A stretch of 64,000 nt of DNA from Bryoerythrophyllum caledonicum (taxonomy: Eukaryota > Streptophyta > Bryopsida > Pottiales > Pottiaceae). Shown in pieces: positions 34,139 through 44,093 of the stretch. How positions within the stretch are numbered: the first letter of the stretch is position 1; the number at the start of each line of letters is the position of its first letter. A model generated the notes under the pieces. That model made no database searches and was not told the DNA's origin. It worked only from the letters and a program-made list of their open reading frames with translations. The translations under genes were made by a program, and so were the position numbers. The stretch covers positions 6,961,519 to 7,025,518 of the forward strand of contig OZ020521.1 of assembly GCA_963971425.1 (NCBI GenBank), written 5' to 3'.

Positions 34139-34630
34139 ATGGACACGTGACGGTTGGGGCAGGCTCTCTTTCACTAGAAAATCAATGGATGTCATGAGGT
34201 GACTTTCGGCTTGATGGATGTTGTTGTTTATGAGCAGAGTGCTGTTGTGGAGAGCAAATATTTGGTATGGACCCAAGCCGACAATTTTAATGAAATGGCT
34301 GTTGTAACGTTGTAACCTATGCTCTTGGAAAGGGAGTTGACTAGATGGATTCAGGAAGAAGAAAAAAACCGAACATTGATATTCCTCAAAATATACATTG
34401 ACTCAGTCGCAGAAGCGCGCGGGGTTCTGCTTACCCAACTCTTGAAGCATAAGCTGGAGTTGTTCGTCAACACAGCCTGTTCGAATACAGACGGCAACGC
34501 GCTGTCCAGACTCCTAACAAAAAGGCCGGGTTCACTAGAAAATAAGAACACGAAGTCAAGAAGGACGATGGAAAGTATTTGTAGATGTGCCTACCTGCAA
34601 AATCTGAGGGTTGGCTCGCACCATAGTCCT
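34139..34630. other. 3' side of the protease gene, nothing recognised
   Basis: About 490 bases between the protease stop and the 34631 repeat, including the presumed 3' UTR. Both-strand frames here look like chance. Confidence 0.4.
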
Positions 34631-34730
34631 CAACGCTAGTCAATGACAGGGACGAAATTAATGTGTTAAAGTTATGTAAATAAAGTGTTAAAAGTTATGT
34701 TAATTTCGTCCTTGACTTTGACTGGCGTTA
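34631..34730. mobile_element. 100-bp inverted-repeat MITE
   Basis: CAACGCTAGTCAATGACAGG, GACGAAATTAA at 34631-34661 faces the reverse complement of TTAATTTCGTCCTTGACTTT, GACTGGCGTTA at 34700-34730. The arms are about 30 bases with a few mismatches. The centre also repeats GTTAAAGTTATGT/GTTAAAAGTTATGT. Confidence 0.65.
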
Positions 34731-34769
34731 GAATATTCAGACATGCATCAGGCACGGGTTTGATTTCTC

Positions 34770-34910
34770 TACGTAGGGTTTGGTTTCCCTTTCTAGGGTT
34801 TGGTTTCCCTGCATAGGGTTTGTTTGCATGCCTGGTTTTCATGCTTTATTCCCCAGGACCCAAAAAACCACCGTCTAATTACCCAGGGGAACCAAACCCT
34901 GGGCATCCAA
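34770..34910. repeat. Telomere-like TAGGGTTTGGTTTCCCT repeats
   Basis: Three tandem units of TAGGGTTTGGTTTCCCT (the last ending GTTTGCATG) run from 34776 to 34832, followed by inverted words ACCAAACCCTGGG near 34890. The TAGGGTTT core resembles the plant telomere unit. The stretch lies in the short 3' side of the Elf1-like gene. Confidence 0.55.
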
Positions 34911-34939
34911 AAACTCCATCGTAGGGCTACTCTAGAGCC

Positions 34940-35260
34940 CTACTCTGTGAACCTGGCGTCGCTGTAGTCGAGAGCGTCCTCAAGGCCTGGGGCTCGCGCT
35001 TGAGGAGCCCTTGCCGCGCCACCATTGACCCGCTCGCACTCATCGATCCACGCCGAGTAGACGTCGATGGGTTCGCTGAGGGAGCCGATGGAGCAGCTAA
35101 AATCCACCAGGCTAACCCGGCACGACAACTCGCCTCGATCCACGTGATCCTTGCGGTCCATGTGGACCTCCACGCTGCTGTCGTGGTTGCAGAACGGGCA
35201 CCTGAACCCCGTGCCCAGCTTCTCCTGCCGCTTGGGCTTGGCGCTATTGCGCTTCCCCAT
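34940..35260 (-). CDS. ELF1: Elf1-like transcription elongation factor with an altered zinc ribbon
   Basis: A single-exon gene for 106 aa starting MGKRNSAKPKRQEKL. Elf1/ELOF1 proteins are small nuclear zinc-ribbon factors that bind elongating RNA polymerase II and chromatin. The basic start, the first zinc knuckle CPFC (residues 21-24) followed by NHDSSVEV, and the conserved tail LSEPIDVYSAWIDECERVNG all fit. The second knuckle is normally CxxC; here it reads C47-R-V-S50, so one zinc ligand is a Ser codon (AGC, one base from TGC), although Cys56 lies close by. The C-terminal extension RAPQARAPGLEDALDYSD is acidic at its end. An in-frame upstream start at 35482 exists, but MGKR is the family start. 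It could be an active divergent copy or an early pseudogene; no other lesion is present. Confidence 0.9.
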   Translation of the reverse strand: MGKRNSAKPKRQEKLGTGFRCPFCNHDSSVEVHMDRKDHVDRGELSCRVSLVDFSCSIGSLSEPIDVYSAWIDECERVNGGAARAPQARAPGLEDALDYSDARFTE

Positions 35261-35540
35261 CGCTTGCAGACGCCGAGCTCCAAACCCCCAAACACTCAAA
35301 CAGACAGGTTCCAACAGACACGAGAGCGAGAGAGATGCACGAGAGGAGAAAGAACAAATGCAGCGTCGTGAGAGGGAGAGTAGAAGAGAATCGTCGGGAA
35401 CAAGTGACGTTAAGTGATAGCCATGCAGGCCATGCAAGCCATGCAGCAAGAGTGCCCAGCAAGCTAACGTACATGAATACAAGCGAAACTTGGATGCAAC
35501 CTTATCGGTTAGGCCCTTACCCAGTCTTTTTTTTTTATTT
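35261..35540. other. Upstream region of the Elf1-like gene
   Basis: Presumed promoter and leader. CATGCAGGCCATGCAAGCCATGCAGC near 35422-35446 contains repeated CATGCA/CATGCAG words. No TATA box was seen. No further feature. Confidence 0.35.
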
Positions 35541-35850
35541 TTAAACCCTTTAATCCAGTATGGCCGATGAGCTTTTTTTTTGGTCCGTGAGGAACTACGA
35601 ATGTTCTAGATCGTGGCATCTACGCAATGGATACATTTCTGAACGAAAATCTACAAACTTGTTTCATAGAAATCATTGTAGCTCGTCAATGCTTGCACCT
35701 ATTGCGGTGGCGATGGTCTCAAAAGATGCCCATCTTCCTCCACCTCTAAGTCATGGTCAATTTTTTCCTTCGAGGTGGCCTATAGTGCTTTCTATGAAGG
35801 TTTTTGTTGAGAATCGACCCATGTATGGTCTATCGAACGGAAAGGGTTAA
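35541..35850. mobile_element. TTAA-bounded miniature element, 310 bp
   Basis: TTAAACCCTTTAATCC at 35541 and CGGAAAGGGTTAA ending 35850 are inverted ends with TTAA outermost. It is related to the elements at 30278-30537 and 1-297. Immediately after it (35851-35910) a second, truncated start of the same family follows (GGCCGATGAGCTTTTCAGG, GAGTGTTCTAGA), so two insertions abut. Confidence 0.6.
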
Positions 35851-36009
35851 GGCCGATGAGCTTTTCAGGCGTGTGAAAATCAATGAGTGTTCTAGACTGG
35901 ATCTAAATCATTTTTGTTGCGTGTACACCCTACATGAAGAAAAATGATGGTGAATAAGGGGGGCAAATTGGCAAATCTCTGGCACTTACTAGTTTCATGA
36001 TAGTACACA

Positions 36010-36052
36010 GAAGAAGAAGAAGAAGAACGCCGGTCCCCGAAGGGGGCCGGCG
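36010..36052 (-). repeat. LINE 3' tail (TTC)6 and adjacent GC hairpin
   Basis: Sense strand: a near-perfect GC hairpin whose stem includes CGCCGGCCCC and GGGGACCGGCG around a TTC loop (36052-36028), then (TTC)6 (36027-36010). LINE reverse transcriptases often recognise a 3' stem-loop plus a short tandem tail. The older copy at 53235-56634 keeps a TTC tail but not the hairpin. Confidence 0.6.
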
Positions 36053-36250
36053 TGACTAAAGTGTCCGTTCGTTCCACCACTAGGTCCATGCCCACCGGGC
36101 TTGAGTTAGTAGTATGGAACTACTTCCCCCTTTCAAGGATGGACACTATGTACCCAGTAAACAAGTAACCAATACCAAAGGACCCAAGGTCCCAAAAAGT
36201 CCTAAAAGAGGGAGGGCAAGTACGGTGAAGTGCAAAATGCAAGTGTAGAT

Positions 36251-39200
36251 CTATGGAGGGGGGTTTAAAACGTCCGGAAGGGGTTGATTGTTTTCAAGTT
36301 TACGTTTATATAGGAGTATCTTCAAGAGTTTCTGCAAGGTTTCTTCAAGAGTTGTCATTGAGGGGATGAAGGTGGTGGCTCTAGCATCCGCGGTGATGAC
36401 AATGAGGGGGTCTACTTTCCATCCTAGTGCTTGAATATCATCAACTAGTGGTTGGTATTTATTTGTTTTATTTGAAATGGTGTCTGGAGAGAATCTATCA
36501 TTGCAATATGTGAATTCAATAAATTGGATGGTGAGACTAGGGTCTATGTGGTTTAGTGGGGGGTCTTTGTATGAAAGTCCTCTAACACATAGTAGGTCCG
36601 GTTTGAATCTTGCATTACAGTGGCATCTTTGGGTATGACAGATGCATGGTAATAGCCACGGAGGGACCGTATTTTCTTGTGGATTGTCATTAAAGGTTCC
36701 GGCATTCATGAGAATGAAACACCGGGATTTGGTTGATGATATAAGTAGTTTATGAATAGCCCATACGGCTTTGTTATGTCTTTTGACAATTAGTGAGTGT
36801 ATATGGGGGTTTTGGCACTTGAGTAAGACATGTAGCCATGTGTTTGGGTCCGTGGTGTTACAAATTGGACATGTAATTGTAGGGAATCTTTCTATTCCAA
36901 AGAAGAGTTGTTTGCGGGCATTGCCCATGTATTGTCCGGTGCGAAATTTGATTAGGCATGTGATTTGTAGATCCGTTATAATGGGGTTTTTCCAGAAATT
37001 GTTGGATAGTATGTTATGAATGTTTGGGTTGCCAGTCCATTTATCAATATTGGGGAAGTTTTCTGTAAGTTTTTCTAGGTTATTTACAAGATCATGTTTT
37101 TTGAGGTATTTGTCCAAGAATCGTATGGGGCCTTTATCGGGAGTTTCACCCATAGAGGGCCATTCATATCTATGGAAGTAGTATGGGGTGGCATGGGCGT
37201 GTTCATATGGGTGTTCGGCATTCTTGTGGGTTTTTTCTCTTCCTTCCTTTGCTAGTTTGTCGGCTTGTTCATTACCGTTGATATTAGCATGAGCACGGAC
37301 TTTATGGAGTGTAGTAATTTGTGTACGGTTTTGGAGCATTTCAACCATAGATGTAAGGATAGTTTTATCCGGGTGACTATTATGTAAAGTAGGGTGTTTA
37401 ATATGTGTATTAAGGAGATATAATACATTTATGCAATCTGTAAAAATGTGAGCTGGTTCGTTTGGGTATTGGGTGGTGATTATTTTAGGGGTTTTGTGTA
37501 TAGCCATCATTTCGGCTCTTAGAATATTTTGGAGCCCATGTAGTCTTTTACCTAATTTAATTTGTTTGGTTGAATTGTATATCCCATAACCGGCTTTCTC
37601 CTGGTGCCAATGTCCCGGGCTTACTTCGGTTGGTTCTTTGAAAGAGCCGTCAGTGTAGTAACTAAAGTTGGGGTCAAATTTAGGATCTATATTAGTTTGG
37701 TAGTAGGAGAGGGGGAGGCTTAATTCGGTAATTTGTGATGTGGAGATGTTTGTGTGGGGGGTTTTAGGCCATTTTTTGTTGCGATTTACACGGGTTGAAA
37801 TGGGTGTGGGAGAAGCAATTGCGGTGTATACCTTGTTAATGTTTAGATTTTTTGCTATCAAAGTGAGAAGAGTGAGGTTGTCTAGAGTACCTATTTCACA
37901 AGTTTGTTGGTGTATACATAAGATACGTAGAGTTGCCGGTTCAAGGCGGGGTGTTTGTATTTGCTGTGGTATAGTGGGTTCTTTGTATGTCATAGAGTCC
38001 GCTTCGAATAATACTATGATGTGGGAGTCCGGGAATGGGCCTAGGTGTGGGTTTGGGTTATGGTACCAATGAGTGTCGGGAGTGATAATAATGGTGATGT
38101 TGTGGTTGGGGTCATTAGTTGCCGCTAGGCGTGCCCAATGTATTGCTTGTTGTGTTTCTTCTTCGTTGTGAGGGTGTGCAAGGCCTATTCCACTCCACTT
38201 ATAATCAAAAGCTTTTCCAAAAGAACCAAAAATCATATCGCGTTCGAATGGAGAGTAAAATTTTGAGATTTTTGTGGGGCATGTAACGGGGGATGAGAAG
38301 TATGAATGTGTGATATTCAGGGATGTAATAAGGTAGTCTAAGATAGGATCGGGTAATGTGTAGTGTGCATTTTTAAGGGGGTCATTTTTGGGTATACGGT
38401 AGTTATATCTTTGGTATAGCCAAACAATTTCGGTTTCAAATGTTTGGGGGGGTTTGTAATGCGTTGTGATATTGGTTCCATAGCCATTGTAGTCTAGCGA
38501 GTGGTATGGTTATTAGGTGTCTCCCATGACCTTCGTATATGTGGGCATTATCTTGTTGTATTTTAATAGTATTTGTTTGTGCGAGGATGTCTGTTTCGGG
38601 GTTGCATTCGGTTGTAAAGATGTTAAGGAGGAGGTTGATGTTGTGGTAGATGTCATTGTGATCGATGATGTATGAGTCTTTGAGTGTACGCGGTGTGGCG
38701 TGAATAGTGCAAGGGTTGGGGCATATAGGGAGGCATGGAGGATGACAAAATAATTGCTTAGCAATATTTAGTGCACTTTTTATTAATTTCTGAGGGGTAC
38801 CGTATAATGTTTTGTAGTTTTTATCGTCCATAAGGTGTGTTCCATATGATAGTGTAATTTGTTTTAGATCGGTAATGTTTGCAGAAATAAGTTTTTGTAG
38901 GAGTTTGTCGGATAATTGTCGGTCGAGTATAGGGAGGTTATGTATTTCATTTGCCCAATTTTGTTCAAGCGGCGCGGGACCTATTAGGAAATCTTCTAGT
39001 GTGCTTTTTAGAAATGTTTGACCTTCTGTTTTGAGTAAAAAAAGTGTGCGGGTAATGGGGGACCGAAGACAATCAGTTTTTTTAAGTCTTTGGAGGTATT
39101 GTGCTCCTCCATAAATGGCAAGGATGTGCCGAAGGAGTCCACTATAGATTAATCCTAGTCGTCCCTTGTCGTTAAGTGCATTTTGGAGTTGTTCTCCAAT

Positions 39201-42200
39201 GCAACGTAGATAGGCATTTTTGAGGGAAAAAGCTTCTAATCCGAATAGTTGGTGGGGGAGTTGTGTTATGACATTGGGGGTGCAATTAGGGAGTCCGCAT
39301 ACTTTCTTTTGTATAGCTATGATTTTTTTATCAAGTTTGTTTATGGCGGGCATGGAGTAAGGGACTGCATAGAAACTATATGAAATACCCGGACGTATGA
39401 CGGTATCAATCATTTTTATTTTTTGTTGCAATGTGGCCGGGCACAGTGTAAGTTCCTTGCATTGTTTAATAAGTTTTGTGGTAGTAGCGTGAATTTGAAT
39501 TTTCCATTTTAACGATGGGACTAGGTTTATTCCAAGGTATATGTAGGATTGGTTTTGGTTGAGAACCGGGATTGGTTGGTTACGATATTGGATACTAGTA
39601 GCTTGAGTGAGGGCTTTGAAGGCGGTCGGGTTTATTTTTGATTTGTTTGGGCACCCAGTTACGGCACATTTCTGGACACCAAGTTCCATCCCGGTCCATA
39701 GACAAAATTTGTCTATTTTGTCTAGTTGAGTTTGGAGTGATTTAAGGTGACCGGAGATGGCCGCTAGATCGTCGGCATATGCGGCCGAGTTTACGGTGAT
39801 TTTTGAGGTGCCAAATGTGTAGCCATTATTGCCTCTTTGAAGCCATCTCAATAGAGGTTCTAGAAAAATAATGAAGAGGTATGGGCTCAATGTATCGCCT
39901 TGGATGGTACCACGTTGGATGGGGATAGGGCGTGTTTTACCAAAAGATTCTCCGGTGTATGTAGTGGTAGATTGAGAGTATATATTACCAACCAGTTTGA
40001 CTGCGTCTTCCGGATATCCAAGATCACTCATTATGGCTAGCAATCGAGGGTGGTCAATGGAACCGAATGCGTTTTTAAAGTCGATATAGAGTATGTAAAT
40101 GTCTTTATTAGTGAATTTTGCATCTTCAAGTGCGGCAATGAGGGTTTGGAGTTGCCGTGTGGTACTTCTCTCGGCTCTAAACCCTTCTTGGCTTTCGTGT
40201 AATATTTGGTGTATTTTCCCGTAGGCCGATAATATTGATGTTAGTGTGCTAGTATATAATTTATAAATAGTGTTAGCTAAGGCAATAGGTCGGTGGTTAG
40301 GTAACACGGATGGGTTTCCTTTTTTGTATAATAAGATTGTTAGACTTGTTTTCCAAGATGCGGGAATGGATTTTTGTTTGTAACAGTGAAGGAAGAATAG
40401 TGATAGAAGGTCGTGGAATCTTGGGGGCATGTTTTTTAGAATTGAGTTGGGTATATGGTCCGGGCCGGGGGCTTTGTTAGTTCCCAAATTTTTTAGGCAC
40501 ATGTTGTATGTATCTCTATTATAATATGTGTGGAGAGGTATTGTTGGTTCGCCTCTTTTGTCAATGGTAAATCCGTCTAAATCATGCCACCGGTATTGCC
40601 TAACTCCGCACGTACATGTTGATGTGTGTTGTGGTTGGAAGTGACATGGGGGGGTGGTTGGTCTATTGTTTATGGATTGTTGGAAATGTATTTCGTTTGC
40701 GATGTCATCAGGGCAGGTTAGAATGTTATTGTTTTGATCTAAGATGCAATCTAGTGGCAGGTTTGTGTTATTTTTAAAGACTTTTCTATTAATCTTTTTT
40801 GGGTTGGTTTCGTATAGTTGGCGATACTTAGATATGGCTTTTTTGACACATTCTCTTGCATATTTTGTAGTAATTTTCCGAGCTTCTTTATTGGCAGTTT
40901 TTGCAATGATTGCAATGTCTTTTAGCCATTCTTCGTGAGAGGTGTTAGGTAGTGGTATTTGTGGGATATGAAGGTGACGGAGGTTTTGTAGTTCGGAGAT
41001 TATGGGGTGGATTTGCCAATTTTGATTAGTTTTAGCGGTGTAAATTGTTTTACGAATGGTGTGGTATGTGGCAAGATGTTGTTTCCATTTTTGGCTAGTT
41101 TTCTCGGGAGGTATCCCCCTTGTTTTGAGGTTCTAGATGTGAGTTGTGGAATTGGGGGGGCTTTACAAGTTTTTTCTAATATAGTAGAAATTTCATTAAT
41201 AAGTTTGTCAAGAGTCGTGTAGGCTTCTTCCCATTGTATTTGTGTGAGGTGTTGGTGGTTAGAAAGAATATCAGTAAGGGAGTCTATTTGTAGTGAATTT
41301 TTTTCAAAGAATATTGTATTAAAGTTATAAAGGTTTTTTTTTGTGATGGGATTTAGTATTTTAGTATTATTTAAGTTGATGGTTGTGGGAGGTCTACTAA
41401 TAAGGGTGTTGTGAGGTATATTGAGTTGGATTGGGAAGTGGTCCGAGTTTAAGTTTGTTGTGATATTGGTGATAGATGTATATCTGGTATGGTTAGGTGT
41501 TTTAATGTAAAATCCATCAATTAGGCTAGTGTGTGTGTAGTTAAGTCCACCTTGTCGAGAGTATTGTGTATCGGTTGGGATTAAGTATAATTCTAAGTTA
41601 TCCGTAAAATTTTGCCATTGATAGTCTATGTCCAGTGGGGGGGTAAGAATCCCTCCGTTTTGTCTTCCAATAAGGGCGATGTCTCTGTTAAAGTCTCCGC
41701 ACAATATTATTGTGTGGTTAGTGTGTATATTTATTTGTGAGGTGATGGAATTTAGAATTTCCGGAATAAGCCTAGAGTCTTCTATGTGCGAGGGCATGTA
41801 TAGGTGGAGAATGAGCCATGGTTGGAGGGGTCGGTTAGTAATTTCAATAATTTGAAGATAGGGAGATATATTGGTTGGGGTAGGGATTTTAGTAATATTC
41901 CCGGGGAAGGCATATGATTGGTGTATGAGCATGAGTAGACCTCCTCTTGCCGGTGTGTATGGCCTTCGTTGTTGGATGCATCTTGTGAGAGAATGAGTGT
42001 TGTTAAATATAAGTTTATAGTCGGGGAATATTTTTTGTATGTATTTTGTGGATTTAGTAGCTGTTATTTTTGTTTCTTGGATGGCAATTATGGCAGGTGG
42101 TGTGTTGGTGTGGGCAGTTAGATTGTGGATGCATGGTAAAGCAGTATTTAACGTTGAGGCGTTCCACGTGGTTATATATGTGTTTCTATTGTCTGTAATG

Positions 42201-42832
42201 TCTTGGTTAGAGAGTGGAGGGGAAATGTAATCGGGTGTCAGGGTGGGGTGTGTGTAAGCCTGAATTGGTTCAAAGCATCTAAGAGCTTCAAGGATTAGAT
42301 TGTGCGGGAAGTAGGGAAATTTTAGCTGTAGTTCGTTGGAGAAAGGGTGTGGGGATTGGCTATGAATAAAGCTATATAGGTCATTGTGTAGGGAGTTCTT
42401 GTGTTCGAGAAGGTGTTGGTTTTCCTCTAGGAATTTGTTGTATGGATGGAGTGTATCTATATGTCTTTCAGGGGGGTTGTGTAGAGAGGATAGGGTGTTT
42501 AGTAATATATTTGTCCAATGTGTTGGGTTTGTGAACTTGGTAGAATGTTGGTTGGTGATATTATTACATTCGTCTATTGAAGGATGGAGAGTGGTAATAA
42601 TGGCGAATAAGATATGTGTGGATGGGTGGTTGTCTTTTTGATGTATGTAACGGGAAATGTTGGGGTAGAGGGTAGAATAAGTTTGGTGTAGTATGTGATT
42701 ATTTTTTAGAAGTCGTGCAAAGGAGGAAGCTAGGTGTTGATATTCGGGGTGGAGTTTTATAGTATTCGGAATGAAATATATTTTTGATAGTCTTTTGTGT
42801 GTTTTTGGATGGTTGTGGAAGACATTTGGCAT
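36251..42832 (-). pseudogene. LINE ORF2: APE - RT - RNase H - CCHC - restriction-like endonuclease
   Basis: About 2190 codons from ATG 42832 to the stop at 36251, in three open pieces. Piece 1 (42832-41000) has the AP-endonuclease motifs TTWNAS, IQETKI, GDFNRD and SDHFPI. Piece 2 (~41100-38436) is the reverse transcriptase: NKAPGPDHIPN, PNHRPIALANTIYKL, QEGFRAERST, QGDTLSPYLFIIFLEPLL and the catalytic AAYADDLAA. Piece 3 (~38460-36251) has RNase H with all four acidic residues (YYTDGSF, RAEMMAI, IFTDCIN, GNEQADKLAKEG). It then has a CCHC knuckle CPIC-x9-H-x4-C, followed by a PD-(D/E)xK site FKPDLL … IQFIEFTY … NKYQPLVDDI, as in R2-type restriction-like endonucleases. The frame shifts between 41135 and 41088 in homopolymers, and at 38446-38452 where the second copy shows a 20-base loss. 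Domain calls are firm; activity is unlikely. Confidence 0.9.
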
Positions 42833-42859
42833 TGGGCCGGGGTTAGTTTCTATATCTCC
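42833..42859 (-). other. 2A ribosome-skipping peptide motif (GDIETNPGP)
   Basis: Directly before ATG 42832 and in the same frame, the codons read KTLIILCGDIETNPGP and then M. DxExNPGP is the 2A consensus; cleavage-like skipping occurs between the last Gly and Pro. 2A sequences are known at the N-terminus of several LINE ORF2 proteins (for example CR1/L2-type and trypanosome elements), where the upstream peptide can act as a signal sequence. Here the preceding hydrophobic KTLIILC is short. No ATG lies upstream in this frame before a stop at about 43585. Confidence 0.85.
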
Positions 42860-42923
42860 ACAAAGTATAATTAATGTTTTGCAATGAATAATGTCTGTGG
42901 CTATTAGTGGGAGGGGTGTGGAG

Positions 42924-43444
<521 letters not shown>

Positions 43445-43523
43445 GTTGTTGTTTGTTGTTGTTTGTTGTTGTTTGTTGTTGTTCTTGGTTTGTTTGGTAG
43501 AATAACGATTTATGTTGTGTTTT

Positions 43524-43765
43524 TTATGTATTTTTTTGTAGAATTTTTGTATTTGTGTAGTATATATATATTGTATTACATATTATTTTGTTTATGTTTT
43601 TGTTATATTTGTTGTGTTTATTTGTATATAAATATACTAAAGTTTTTATTTTTGTTTTTGGTTTGTATGTTTTTTTGTAATGTTTTTTCTGGACTTTTTT
43701 ATTGTATAATATAGTATATATATATACTGATATATATTGATTTATTGCAGCGTTGTTTGACAATA
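43524..43765 (-). other. AT-rich spacer between LINE ORF1 and the CAA tract
   Basis: About 240 bases, over 75% A+T, with TATATATA runs. A chance frame of 79 codons (43763-43524) is almost only Lys, Asn, Tyr, Ile and Thr and is not supported as a protein. This is where ORF2 translation would have to be set up. Confidence 0.5.
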
Positions 43766-44086
43766 TTAGTTTGACATGTCCATCTTGCCTTCTATAGCAC
43801 GCTGCTCCCGTTCCGATGCTTGTGATTCGGCCGCCATGATTGTTTGGATGAGTTGAGATCGGAGAGTTGACATTTCCCTCCTAAGGGACTTGACCGTATT
43901 CGCTTGTACCATATCCGCATATTGTCTTGCCTCGTGTACAATCTCTCCTTTCATGGTCTTCATCTCTTTTCGAAGTTGATCAAGTGTAACTCCATTGCGT
44001 TTGTTTGGTCCATTCTCCATGGCAATCACAGCGTTCACTACTGCTGAGTTTACATCCGAAAATCCTAATCTTGTGAGTTCCTCCAT
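43766..44086 (-). CDS. LINE ORF1 C-terminal coiled-coil segment
   Basis: 106 codons starting MEELTRLGFSDVNSAVVNAV. The rest is heptad-like (LDQLRKEMKTMKGEIVHEAR, SLRREMSTLRSQLIQTIMAA) and would form a coiled coil, as in ORF1 proteins that trimerise. It lies one frame away from the preceding 527-codon ORF1 frame, which stops at 44094. The two may be one ORF1 split by indels near 44088-44110, or two separate proteins. Its own ATG makes separate translation possible. Confidence 0.5.
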   Translation of the reverse strand: MEELTRLGFSDVNSAVVNAVIAMENGPNKRNGVTLDQLRKEMKTMKGEIVHEARQYADMVQANTVKSLRREMSTLRSQLIQTIMAAESQASEREQRAIEGKMDMSN

Positions 44087-44093
44087 ACCAGGT

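Noticed and set aside
34927..35295. 122-codon minus-strand frame overlapping the Elf1-like gene
   Set aside because: A different register of the same DNA; the Elf1 frame has the family start, zinc knuckle and conserved tail.
35560..35850. 96-codon plus-strand frame inside the TTAA element
   Set aside because: Not preserved in the related copies at 30278-30537 or 1-297.
42039..42641. Plus-strand frames inside the LINE
   Set aside because: Antisense of the AP-endonuclease region, with no domain.
43524..43763. 79-codon Lys/Asn/Tyr-rich frame on the minus strand
   Set aside because: Composition simply reflects AT-rich spacer DNA, with no domain or start context.
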